DNA of 21,153 bases from NCBI GenBank assembly GCA_019416865.1, contig DXWL01000033.1, positions 1 through 21,153 of the forward strand. The letters are read 5' to 3'. Positions within the stretch are counted from its first letter, which is position 1; each line of letters begins with the position of its first letter. This DNA comes from Fusobacterium sp. (GTDB lineage: Bacteria; Fusobacteriota; Fusobacteriia; Fusobacteriales; Fusobacteriaceae). The notes under the pieces were generated by a model. The model made no database searches. It saw nothing but the letters and a program-made list of their open reading frames with translations, and was not told where the DNA came from. The position numbers and the translations under genes are program-made. Positions 1 to 7,690 of the stretch are shown piece by piece.

Positions 1-23
1 TTTATATTATATCAAATAATAAA

Positions 24-51
24 ACTTAATATAATTACAGTTATATTTAAT
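24..51. other. Possible dif-like recombination site upstream of the tyrosine recombinase
   Basis: Two 11-bp arms, ACTTAATATAA (24-34) and TTATATTTAAT (41-51), flank a 6-bp centre, TTACAG. The arms form an imperfect inverted repeat. This 11-6-11 layout is that of Xer dif sites, and the right arm matches the E. coli XerD arm TTATGTTAAAT at 9 of 11 positions. It lies about 95 bp before a Xer-like recombinase gene. In DNA this AT-rich such a match can arise by chance, so this is a candidate only. Confidence 0.3.
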
Positions 52-77
52 TTTATTATTAAAAAATAATTTTTATA

Positions 78-106
78 TTGAAAGAGAAAGAAAAAAAATA
101 TATAAT
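78..106 (+). promoter_or_regulatory. Promoter of the tyrosine recombinase gene
   Basis: TTGAAA (78-83) and TATAAT (101-106) are separated by exactly 17 bp, a good match to a housekeeping sigma-70 promoter, about 40 bp upstream of the TTG start at 146. Confidence 0.7.
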
Positions 107-145
107 GTGAGTATAAAATAAAAAATATGCAAAGGAGGAAAGATT

Positions 146-1147
146 TTGGAATTTGATTTAATGAAAAACAACTATGATATTACACCTGTACGAAGAAGAA
201 AGATAAATAACTCTGGAAAATCCATTTTTGAAATTTATAAAAGTGAAAAAACCATGAAAGATTATCTTTTTTATCTAAAAGATTTTCTCTCTTATATTTT
301 TGAAATACAAAAAGCAGAGGAAGAGCAGTACCTAAGATTTATGCTGGAAACAACAGAGGAGGATGCTGAAAACTATCTTTCTCATCTTTTGCATGAAAGA
401 AACTTAAAAAAAACCTCTGTGAATAAGATAATGTCTGGATTAAAATCCCTTTATGACGAAGTTGGAAATATTTACGAAAGAAGAAGCAGAGGAAGAGAGA
501 AATATATAAACCCCTTTAGATTTTTTAAAAAATTTAAAACTGCAAGAAATTTAGATAATATTTTAAAACTTTCTTTTGAAAATATACAGGAAATTCTTGA
601 AAAATATGCTGTTTATGGAGAGAAGGAATACAGAAATACAGTTATTTTTTATACACTTTTCTATACAGGAATGAGAAGTCAGGAGCTTTTAGATTTGAAA
701 TATAAAAATATTTTGAAAAGAGATTCTGATTATTTTATAAAATTGGAAAAAACAAAAAGCGGAAGAGAGCAATATAAACCTCTTCATGAAATCCTTGTTG
801 AAAAACTTGCTGATTATAAAAAATATGTGATGAAAATGTATGGCTTTTCAGAAGAGGAGATGGAAGAAAAATATATTTTTCCAAGCTTTTATAATAAAAA
901 CAGCAGACTTACTTATAATGCTCTTTATAATATTATTCATGATATGGGAAAAACAATTGGTATAGAGATAAGTCCACATAATATAAGACACGCTGTAGCA
1001 ACAGAACTTTCTGCAAATGGAGCAGATATTTTGGAAATAAGAGATTTTCTTGGACACGCTGATACCCGTGTAACTGAGGTATATATTAATGCTAAATCTC
1101 TTCTTGATAAAAAAGTGCTGGGAAAAATCCCAACACCTTTAAAGTAA
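146..1147 (+). CDS. Tyrosine recombinase/integrase (Xer-like), 333 aa
   Basis: A site-specific recombinase that cuts and rejoins DNA through a covalent 3'-phosphotyrosine. The start is TTG at 146, chosen because AAAGGAGG at 131-138 sits 7 nt before it; an ATG at 161 is too far from that site. An N-terminal SAM-like core-binding domain (about residues 28-125) precedes the catalytic domain (about 140-325). The full catalytic set is visible: Arg177 (TGMRSQELL), a Lys near 202-204, His278-x-x-Arg281 (HNIRHAVATEL), His304 (LGHADTR) and Tyr313. The catalytic half resembles XerC/XerD more than phage integrases, and the length is slightly above the usual 300 aa. No excisionase or phage genes lie beside it. 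It could be a chromosome or plasmid dimer resolvase, or the integrase of an element lying upstream of the window. It converges on xth with a 4-nt gap. Confidence 0.88.
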   Translation: MEFDLMKNNYDITPVRRRKINNSGKSIFEIYKSEKTMKDYLFYLKDFLSYIFEIQKAEEEQYLRFMLETTEEDAENYLSHLLHERNLKKTSVNKIMSGLKSLYDEVGNIYERRSRGREKYINPFRFFKKFKTARNLDNILKLSFENIQEILEKYAVYGEKEYRNTVIFYTLFYTGMRSQELLDLKYKNILKRDSDYFIKLEKTKSGREQYKPLHEILVEKLADYKKYVMKMYGFSEEEMEEKYIFPSFYNKNSRLTYNALYNIIHDMGKTIGIEISPHNIRHAVATELSANGADILEIRDFLGHADTRVTEVYINAKSLLDKKVLGKIPTPLK

Positions 1148-1151
1148 AATA

Positions 1152-1904
1152 TTATTTTATTACAAGTTCCACTGGACAGTGATCAGATCCAAGTATTTCA
1201 GAATGAATTTTTGCTGAAACCAGTCTGTCTTTCATAGAATTTGATGTCAGGAAGTAGTCAATTCTCCACCCTGCATTTTTTTCTCTTGCTTTAAATCTGT
1301 AAGACCACCACGAATAGCTTCCTTCCCGTTCAGGATAAAAGTAACGGAAAGTATCAATAAATCCTGCATTCATAAGTTCTGTAAATTTTGCTCTTTCTTC
1401 ATCTGTAAATCCTGCATTTTTTCTGTTTGTTTTAGGATTTTTAAGATCTATCTCTTCATGAGCAACATTCAAATCTCCACAAACAATTACAGGTTTTTTC
1501 TCTTCAAGATTTTTCATATATTTTCTGAATTCATCTTCCCATATCATTCTATAATCAAGTCTTTCAAGCTCTGTTTTAGAATTTGGAGTATATACTGTGA
1601 TAAAATAGAAGTCCTCAAATTCAAGAGTAATAACTCTTCCCTCTTTATCATGCTCCTCTATTCCAAGACCATAGCTTACAGAAATAGGCTCTTTTTTTGT
1701 AAAAATTGCTGTTCCAGAATATCCTTTTTTTTCAGCATAATTCCAATATTGATAATATCCATTTAAATCAAGTTCAACCTGTCCAGCTTGAACTTTTGTT
1801 TCTTGTAAACAGAAAACATCTGCATCGACATTATTAAAAAAATCCATAAAGCCTTTTGTAAGACAGGCTCTTATACCATTAACATTCCACGAAATAAATT
1901 TCAT
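1152..1904 (-). CDS. xth: Exonuclease III / AP endonuclease
   Basis: DNA repair enzyme of the ExoIII family: it cleaves 5' of abasic sites and has 3'-5' exonuclease and 3'-phosphodiesterase activity in base-excision repair. At 250 aa it is a single endonuclease/exonuclease/phosphatase domain of normal length. The catalytic residues are all present: Asn7 (SWNVNG), Glu35 (LQETK), Tyr105, Asp144 and Asn146 (GDLN), Asp216 (WRIDY), and Asp241-His242 (SDHCPVEL). The ATG is preceded by TAGGAGGACTA. It lies 18 nt downstream of the HD-HAD gene on the same strand, so the two are probably co-transcribed, linking nucleotide clean-up with DNA repair. Confidence 0.95.
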   Translation of the reverse strand: MKFISWNVNGIRACLTKGFMDFFNNVDADVFCLQETKVQAGQVELDLNGYYQYWNYAEKKGYSGTAIFTKKEPISVSYGLGIEEHDKEGRVITLEFEDFYFITVYTPNSKTELERLDYRMIWEDEFRKYMKNLEEKKPVIVCGDLNVAHEEIDLKNPKTNRKNAGFTDEERAKFTELMNAGFIDTFRYFYPEREGSYSWWSYRFKAREKNAGWRIDYFLTSNSMKDRLVSAKIHSEILGSDHCPVELVIK

Positions 1905-1922
1905 TAGTCCTCCTATTTTTAA

Positions 1923-3323
1923 TTATACAAAGAATTTCTCAAGGAAAAGTCCTACTCCTCCCTCTTCGTTTCCTTTTTCAGTGTGAGTTTTTACAAGCTC
2001 TTTTACAAAATCTTTTCCATTTATCATAGCTACAGGATATCCTACAGTTGTAAGCATAGAAAGGTCGTTTTCATTATCTCCAAATGCCATAATTTCATCA
2101 GTAGCTATTCCCATATCATCAGCTATTATTCTAAGAGAAGTTCCTTTAGAGCATTTTTTACTTACAATGTCCATAACATTATCTCCTGAACCAAAAATAT
2201 TTACTTTATCAGAATATTTTTCTTCAACATAAGTTCTTAAAGTTCTAAATCTTTCCTCATCTCCAAAGAAAACCATTTTTTCAAATTCAAAAGCTTCTAC
2301 ATTATCAAAGTTTTCATTTGGGTGAAAAATATATTTTGTATCTTTTCTTTCTGCCTCTCCAAAATATTCTTTATCCATTTTAGTAAAACATACATCATAT
2401 CCTGCTGTTCCGCTGTAGTGAAGTCTAAGTTCAGCTGCTTTTTTCAAAATATCCAAACACATATCTCTGTCCATTTTTTCAGAATAGATAAGCTCGTCCC
2501 CTTTAAATATTCTTGCTCCATTAAAGCATGAGTAATATTTAATATCTTTAATTACAGAAAGCATATCTTTAATGCTTGGAAGATCTCTTCCCGAAGCAGG
2601 GACAAAAACAACTCCTTCTTCTGAAAGTCTGTTTATTATATCAGCATTTATCTTAGGGACATTTTTCTTTATAGAAGCAGCAGTACCATCTAAGAATGTT
2701 CCATCTAAATCACAGGCAATAAGTTTTACACATCTATCATCTGTTACAACCCCATTATTCAAATATTCTTTCATATATCCTTGAATGTATCCATAATATA
2801 CTTCAGGAATAAAATTGAAAATAGGACGCATACGATTCATAAGTTTTGATTTTGTTACATGGAATTTTCTCCAAGTGTGTGCATCAGAAGTTACATTTTG
2901 AATAAATCCTTGAAATCTATCACAGGCATTAGCAAATTTTGAATCTTTAGTTTCCATATATTCAAATTCAAGCCATAGTTTCATAAATTCATTTTTTTGA
3001 TCTTCAGGAAGGATACCAAAAGTTTTTTCAGCAGCCTTCATCTCATTTTCTCTCTTCTCTTCAGGAGAGAATGTTCCATAAGCTGGAGTATCTCCTGCAA
3101 GTATCTCTACAATGTCGTGGATAAGTATCATTTTTATAACTTTTAACATATCCACTTCTTCTTTATAATATTCTTTTAAAATTAAGGCACACATTGACAT
3201 ATGCCAACTGTGTTCAGTGTCATTTTCTCTTCTTGCACCATCAAGAACAAGACTTTGACGAAGAATACCTTTAAGTTTATCAATTTCAATTATAAAATCA
3301 AGTTGTTTTTTTAATCTGTCCAT
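1923..3323 (-). CDS. HD-domain hydrolase fused to Cof-type HAD phosphatase, 466 aa
   Basis: Two metal-dependent phosphohydrolases in one polypeptide. Residues 1-190 are a YfbR/HDDC2-like HD domain, a family known for 5'-deoxyribonucleotidase activity, with metal ligands His38 (DTEHSWH), His69-Asp70 (HDIVEI) and Asp135. Residues 198-466 are a Cof-type HAD phosphatase: motif I is DLDGT at 205-209, motif II has Ser244 (ASGR), and motif IV is GDNEND at 415-420. Both catalytic centres look intact. The joint at about 190-198 is short and in frame, with no sign of an internal start. The HAD substrate cannot be read from sequence; Cof proteins act on sugar phosphates, flavin precursors or nucleotides. 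It is the first gene of the operon with xth and is divergent from the GntR gene. Confidence 0.88.
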   Translation of the reverse strand: MDRLKKQLDFIIEIDKLKGILRQSLVLDGARRENDTEHSWHMSMCALILKEYYKEEVDMLKVIKMILIHDIVEILAGDTPAYGTFSPEEKRENEMKAAEKTFGILPEDQKNEFMKLWLEFEYMETKDSKFANACDRFQGFIQNVTSDAHTWRKFHVTKSKLMNRMRPIFNFIPEVYYGYIQGYMKEYLNNGVVTDDRCVKLIACDLDGTFLDGTAASIKKNVPKINADIINRLSEEGVVFVPASGRDLPSIKDMLSVIKDIKYYSCFNGARIFKGDELIYSEKMDRDMCLDILKKAAELRLHYSGTAGYDVCFTKMDKEYFGEAERKDTKYIFHPNENFDNVEAFEFEKMVFFGDEERFRTLRTYVEEKYSDKVNIFGSGDNVMDIVSKKCSKGTSLRIIADDMGIATDEIMAFGDNENDLSMLTTVGYPVAMINGKDFVKELVKTHTEKGNEEGGVGLFLEKFFV

Positions 3324-3354
3324 CAGTGTTTCCCTCCCATTTTTAACTAATATA

Positions 3355-3363
3355 ATTTTATCA
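3355..3363 (-). promoter_or_regulatory. Possible extended -10 promoter of the HD-HAD/xth operon
   Basis: Read on the minus strand the sequence is TGATAAAAT, an extended -10 (TGn plus TAAAAT), about 30 bp before the HD-HAD start. No convincing -35 box is seen at 17 bp, so this is a weak call. Confidence 0.35.
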
Positions 3364-3405
3364 TAGTCAGAAAGATTATTCCAGTATTGCTGTTCTATTT
3401 TTTAC

Positions 3406-3434
3406 TTGCTGTTTTATTATATCCATTGTATACT
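3406..3434 (+). promoter_or_regulatory. Promoter of the GntR-family regulator, with possible operator
   Basis: TTGCTG (3406-3411) and TATACT (3429-3434) are separated by 17 bp. The -10 overlaps a near-palindrome, TTGTATACTAA (3426-3436), with a GTATAC core. GntR proteins bind short palindromes of this kind, so self-regulation is plausible but inferred. Confidence 0.5.
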
Positions 3435-3469
3435 AATATTGAATATTTCTATTATAGGAGGATTTTTCT

Positions 3470-4105
3470 ATGGGAAACTACATCAATTTAAAAGAAAAGG
3501 CCTATGACCTTATTAAGAATAAAATAATAAATCTTGAATTTATGCCTGGAGATTATTTGGAAGAAAAAAAATTAAGTGAACTGCTTTTGGTGAGCAGAAC
3601 TCCAATAAGAGAAGCTCTTACTCGTCTTGAAGCAGAGATGTGGGTTACTACTATGCCTCGTAAGGGAACTTTTGTAACAGCTGTAGATGAACATATGCTT
3701 AATAATATATTTGAAGCCAGAAAAAATTTTGAGCCAATTATTTTGGGAATGGCTTTTAATAATCTATCTCCAATAAAGTTAAATATTTTCAGAGAGAGAT
3801 TTGCAAACTATGAAAATCTTCCTCAAGAGGAAAAAGACAAGCTTGATAATGATTTTCATCTATATATTTTAAATTCTGTGGACAACTTTTTTGTTAAAAC
3901 AATGATGATTACAACATTTGAACATGTGGTAAGAGTAAGAAAACTGTCTTTTGATAAGAAGATAACTCAAAGAATATCTGATTCAAATGAAGAGCATCTT
4001 GCAGTTATAGATATGATTCTTCAAGGGAAAAAAGATGAGGCTGTAAATGCTTTTAGAAAACATATTGAAAATTCATATACTTATTATTTAGGACTATTAT
4101 TCTAA
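3470..4105 (+). CDS. GntR-family transcriptional regulator, FadR/FCD subfamily
   Basis: A 211-aa ligand-responsive repressor or activator. Residues 4-70 form the GntR winged helix, with the recognition segment LSELLLVSRTPIREALTRLE. Residues 78-205 form an all-helical FCD effector domain with a likely metal site: Asp126 and His130 (DNDFH), His176 and His198. The ATG follows AGGAGGA at 3456-3462 with normal spacing. FCD regulators usually sense small carboxylates or sugar acids and control neighbouring catabolic genes. Here the possible targets are the divergent HD-HAD/xth operon or the Gfo/Idh oxidoreductase gene that converges from the other side; the sequence does not decide between them. 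Confidence 0.9.
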   Translation: MGNYINLKEKAYDLIKNKIINLEFMPGDYLEEKKLSELLLVSRTPIREALTRLEAEMWVTTMPRKGTFVTAVDEHMLNNIFEARKNFEPIILGMAFNNLSPIKLNIFRERFANYENLPQEEKDKLDNDFHLYILNSVDNFFVKTMMITTFEHVVRVRKLSFDKKITQRISDSNEEHLAVIDMILQGKKDEAVNAFRKHIENSYTYYLGLLF

Positions 4106-4112
4106 TGTAAAA

Positions 4113-4140
4113 GGGCTGTTACAAAACAGCCCCTATTTTT
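4113..4140. terminator. Bidirectional Rho-independent terminator
   Basis: GGGCTGTT (4113-4120) and AACAGCCC (4125-4132) form a perfect 8-bp stem with a 4-nt loop. It is followed by CTATTTTTT on the plus strand and by TTTTACATT on the minus strand. It ends the GntR gene and the convergent oxidoreductase gene. Confidence 0.85.
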
Positions 4141-5246
4141 TAAAAATGTTCTTCTAGTTTTTTTCTGAATAAATTAGTATCAAGAGGAAGTTCGATTCCT
4201 TTTTTTTGCCAAGAAGAAAGATAAGCTGCATTAATAATATAAAGTAATTTTATAGCTTCCTCAACAGAACATAAAATTTTTGCTCTGTTTTCAATGCTTT
4301 CTATAAAATTATTTACAATGGCTGCTTGTTGTATAGAGTTATCTGCATCATCAAAATAAGTTATCTCTTCTTTATAATTTATTTTTCCAAAAAATTCAGT
4401 TGCATTTTGAGAATAAATTTTTTCATCCTGCTCAAGCTCTCTAAAAATAAGCTCAGAATCGTTATTTAAAATTATTTGCCCTTTGTTTCCAATTATTTCA
4501 AGTCTATTTGTTCCAGGAAATTCTCTTGATGAAGCAATAAACTGTCCTGTTCCTCCATTTTCAAATTCCATATGTATAGTAACATCATTTTCAACTTGAA
4601 TATCTCTTTCCATTCCACAATAACAGAAACCATAAACTGTTTTTGGCATAGGACATAACCATAATAACAAATCTAATTGGTGAGAAGCTTGTGTCATAAG
4701 AAGTCCTCCGCCTTCTCCTTTATAACTTCCTCTCCAAGCTTTAGAATCATGGTAGGCTTGAGTACGATAAAGATTTGTTATGATCCAGTTTACTCTTTTT
4801 ATATCTCCAATTTTTCCTTCTGAAATAATTTCATGAATCTTATTAAAAGCTTTACTGGCTCTCCTGCAATATAAAACACCACTTTTTATTTGAGGATTTT
4901 CTTTTAATACACCTAAAAGATTTTCTACTTCATCAGAAAATACTCCTACAGGTTTTTCAATAAGAGGATGAACCCCTGTTTTCACAGCTTTTACAGCCAT
5001 TTCAGGATGTAAAAAGTGTGGAGTACAAATTATTACCATATCAATAAGTCTGCTTTCAAGCATTTTTTCATATTCTGTAAAAATATTTACATTTTTTAAA
5101 TTATATTTTTCACAGATATTATCCATATGTTCTCTGTTTCTGCTTGAGAAAGCTGTAATTTCACAGTTTTTTATTTTTTCTGAAACAATCAGTTTAATAT
5201 ATTCTTCTGCTATTGCTCCAATTCCTGCTATTCCTACTTTTACCAT
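4140..5246 (-). CDS. Gfo/Idh/MocA-family NAD(P)-dependent oxidoreductase
   Basis: A 368-aa dehydrogenase of the family acting on sugars, inositol and related polyols. The N-terminal Rossmann fold has the dinucleotide loop VGIAGIGAIA (residues 4-13). The family motif EKP (97-99, Lys98 catalytic) and the HQLD segment (189-192) follow at the expected places, and the C-terminal half is the substrate and oligomerisation domain. The substrate cannot be inferred. The ATG is preceded by GAGGAATAA. It lies 27 nt downstream of the Bax-like gene on the same strand and may share its transcript, and it ends in the terminator shared with the GntR regulator. Confidence 0.9.
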   Translation of the reverse strand: MVKVGIAGIGAIAEEYIKLIVSEKIKNCEITAFSSRNREHMDNICEKYNLKNVNIFTEYEKMLESRLIDMVIICTPHFLHPEMAVKAVKTGVHPLIEKPVGVFSDEVENLLGVLKENPQIKSGVLYCRRASKAFNKIHEIISEGKIGDIKRVNWIITNLYRTQAYHDSKAWRGSYKGEGGGLLMTQASHQLDLLLWLCPMPKTVYGFCYCGMERDIQVENDVTIHMEFENGGTGQFIASSREFPGTNRLEIIGNKGQIILNNDSELIFRELEQDEKIYSQNATEFFGKINYKEEITYFDDADNSIQQAAIVNNFIESIENRAKILCSVEEAIKLLYIINAAYLSSWQKKGIELPLDTNLFRKKLEEHF

Positions 5247-5273
5247 TTATTCCTCCTCTAAGTTATATTATTT

Positions 5274-6107
5274 TTAATTGTATGGAATAATTTTATCATA
5301 TTCTTCAAATTTATTGTATCTCATTGTATTTCTTACTTTTTTTACATATTCTTGTCTTTCTTCAGAATAATTTACAAGTCCTCCTGCAATTTCGTAGGCA
5401 GATTTATTTTCCCATATCATTTTTCTTACTTTTTTATAAGCATCTGCCCTTGAAATAATCATTGTAATATCTTCCACTGTATCTTTTAAAGTGTCATATT
5501 TTTTCAAGTGAGGTCTGAAATCTCCTCTTGAGCCTTTAGCAGCTATTCTTGGTTCTTTTGGATTTGTAGACCAGATACCAAAAGCATTATTTCCCTCTCT
5601 GAAAAATCTTGATGTTCCCCAAGCACTTTCAATGGCACCTTGTGTTAAAATAAGAGAAGTTGGGTAGATTATCATTTTTGATTGTAAAATATCCCACTGC
5701 CCATATTCGACCTTATATTTTTTAAAAAGTTTTTCAGCATATTCTTTTTCCTTTTCAGAAAGATTTTCTTTTACTTTTAATTTTTTAACAATCTCTCTAT
5801 TGTTAAGAGTTTCAGCTTTTACAACTTCTATAGAAGGAAGAAAAAGCTTTACAAAAACTTCTTTTCTTTTTACAGCAGACATCTTACTTAAATCTATATT
5901 TAAATGGCTGAATACAAAAAGTCCCTCTCTTTCTTTGTATACATCTTCAATACTGTTTACTTGTATCTTGTTATATTTTACCTCTGTAAGTATCTCTTCT
6001 GAATAACTTTTTATTGCAAAAAAAATAAAAACAGCTGCTATTAAAAAGCTAAAAAAACTTTTCTCTCTTCTTTTTTTAATTAGTTTTTTAATTTCTATTT
6101 CTTTCAT
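5274..6107 (-). CDS. Bax-like glucosaminidase-domain protein, membrane-anchored
   Basis: A 277-aa protein with a basic N-terminus, one hydrophobic helix at about 18-34 (uncleaved anchor or signal peptide) and an extracytoplasmic glucosaminidase domain of the Bax/FlgJ type in about residues 120-265. The likely catalytic acid is Glu160 in the segment TQGAIESAWGTSRFF, followed by GNNAFGIW, both hallmarks of the family. It probably cleaves N-acetylglucosamine linkages in peptidoglycan during wall growth or remodelling. E. coli Bax is of similar size. It is the upstream gene of a likely two-gene unit with the oxidoreductase; no functional link between them is apparent. Confidence 0.85.
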   Translation of the reverse strand: MKEIEIKKLIKKRREKSFFSFLIAAVFIFFAIKSYSEEILTEVKYNKIQVNSIEDVYKEREGLFVFSHLNIDLSKMSAVKRKEVFVKLFLPSIEVVKAETLNNREIVKKLKVKENLSEKEKEYAEKLFKKYKVEYGQWDILQSKMIIYPTSLILTQGAIESAWGTSRFFREGNNAFGIWSTNPKEPRIAAKGSRGDFRPHLKKYDTLKDTVEDITMIISRADAYKKVRKMIWENKSAYEIAGGLVNYSEERQEYVKKVRNTMRYNKFEEYDKIIPYN

Positions 6108-6261
6108 AATTCTAAACCCTCTTTTTCAAATAAAATATTTCTTTAATAACATATGTTTTTATATAATACTAGATTATTAAAAATATTTCAAATATATTAT
6201 ATATATACTATTTTACACCATTATATCAATATTTTCCAATGTAAATTCTGTGTAATAAAAT

Positions 6262-6290
6262 TTGATTTTTTAAGACAAGTGTGATAAAAT
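6262..6290 (+). promoter_or_regulatory. Promoter of the CNNM/CorC gene
   Basis: TTGATT (6262-6267) and TAAAAT (6285-6290) are 17 bp apart, 38 bp before the ATG at 6328. The rest of the 220-bp gap between the divergent genes (6108-6327) is AT-rich with no ORF or clear RNA element. Confidence 0.5.
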
Positions 6291-6327
6291 TTTTTCAATT
6301 TAATTTTATTAGGAGGTTTTTATCTTT

Positions 6328-7665
6328 ATGGACGATATTCCAGACACGAATATTATTTATCAATTACTGCTTCTTGTATTTTTAACAGGAGTAAATGCTT
6401 TTTTTGCCAGTGCTGAGATGGCTGTGGTTTCTGTAAACAAAAATAAGATTAAAATTATGGCTGATAATGAAGAGAATAAAAATGCAAAACTTATTCTTAA
6501 TCTTTTGGAAGAGCCTACAAAATTTTTATCTACAATTCAAGTGGCTATAACACTTTCAGGATTTTTAGCAAGTGCTTCTGCTGCTGCAAATTTTTCTAAA
6601 CCACTAGGTTTAATTTTATTGAAATTTGGAATACCATACCCATATAGTGAAAATATTTCATTAGTGTTGGTTACAATTTTCTTATCATTTTTTACTCTTG
6701 TTTTTGGAGAACTTGTGCCAAAAAGAGTGGCTCTGCAAAAAGCTGAAGCTATCAGTCTGTTTTGTGTAAAACCTATTCTTATTATTTCAAAAATATCATC
6801 GCCTTTTATAAAACTTTTATCTGCTTCAACTGCTGTTGTTTTACAGATTTTTGGAATGAAAGCTGAAAAGTTAGAAGAAAATGTTTCCAAAGAAGAGATT
6901 CGTTCAATGATAGAAGTTGGACAAGCAAAAGGTGTTTTTAATGAAACTGAAAAAGAGATGATTAATTCTATTTTTGAATTTGATGATATTACAGCTCAGG
7001 AGATTATGATTCCAAGAACTGATGTATATACAATAGATGCAGATTCACCTCTTGAAGATTATCTTGATGAGCTTTTAAATACAAAACATGGAAGAATTCC
7101 TGTCTATAAAAAAGATATTGATAATATAATTGGTGTGCTTCATCTTAAGGATTTTATTCTTGAAGCAAGAAAAAAAGGTTTTGAAAATGTGGATATTGTT
7201 TCTATTATAAGAAAACCATATCTTGTTCCTGAAACAAAAAATATAGATGAACTTTTTAAAGAGATGCAGAGGGAAAGAAAATCTATGGCTGTACTTATTG
7301 ATGAGTATGGAGGATTTTCAGGAATTGTTACAATGCAGGACCTTGTAGAAGAGGTAATGGGAAATATTGAAGATGAGCATGATAATAATCTTCAGCAGAT
7401 AGAGAAAATAGATGATTTTAATTATATAGTGGATGCTCTTTTTTCTGTTGATGAATTTGAAGAGAGATTTGGAATAAATATAAAAATTGATGAAACGAAA
7501 AATTATAATACAATATCAGGATATATTATTGATATTTTAGGTGTAATTCCTGACAATTCATATATTGGAAAAGAAATTGAAACAGAAAAAATTATTTTCA
7601 AAATAATAAGTATAAAAGAAAAAAGAATTGAAAAACTTAAAATAACTATAAAACAGGCAGTCTAA
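6328..7665 (+). CDS. CNNM/CorC-HlyC family transport protein (DUF21-CBS-CorC)
   Basis: A 445-aa integral membrane protein of the CNNM/CorC family, associated with Mg2+/Co2+ transport or resistance. Residues 1-190 are the DUF21 membrane domain with about four hydrophobic segments and the conserved FGELVPKRVALQKAE stretch (126-140). Residues about 205-330 are a CBS-domain pair, which binds adenine nucleotides in this family, beginning after IMIPRTDV (227-233) and including IDEYGGFSGIVT. The CorC_HlyC domain closes the protein (about 345-435). Length and domain order are normal. Similar proteins are often annotated as haemolysins for historical reasons. It is a single-gene unit bounded by its own promoter and terminator. 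Confidence 0.92.
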   Translation: MDDIPDTNIIYQLLLLVFLTGVNAFFASAEMAVVSVNKNKIKIMADNEENKNAKLILNLLEEPTKFLSTIQVAITLSGFLASASAAANFSKPLGLILLKFGIPYPYSENISLVLVTIFLSFFTLVFGELVPKRVALQKAEAISLFCVKPILIISKISSPFIKLLSASTAVVLQIFGMKAEKLEENVSKEEIRSMIEVGQAKGVFNETEKEMINSIFEFDDITAQEIMIPRTDVYTIDADSPLEDYLDELLNTKHGRIPVYKKDIDNIIGVLHLKDFILEARKKGFENVDIVSIIRKPYLVPETKNIDELFKEMQRERKSMAVLIDEYGGFSGIVTMQDLVEEVMGNIEDEHDNNLQQIEKIDDFNYIVDALFSVDEFEERFGINIKIDETKNYNTISGYIIDILGVIPDNSYIGKEIETEKIIFKIISIKEKRIEKLKITIKQAV

Positions 7666-7690
7666 AAATCAGACTGCCTTTGTTTCTTTA
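7655..7690. terminator. Bidirectional terminator between the CorC gene and parB
   Basis: AGGCAGTCT (7655-7663) and AGACTGCCT (7671-7679) form a perfect 9-bp stem with a 7-nt loop, followed by TTGTTTCTTT on the plus strand. The stem includes the TAA stop of the CorC gene. The minus-strand T run (TGTTTTATAG) is weaker but could end the par operon. Confidence 0.85.

Noticed and set aside
3426..3436. Palindrome at the GntR promoter as a proven FadR-type operator
   Set aside because: The TTGTATACTAA element does not match the FadR consensus spacing exactly, so it is recorded only as a possible operator.
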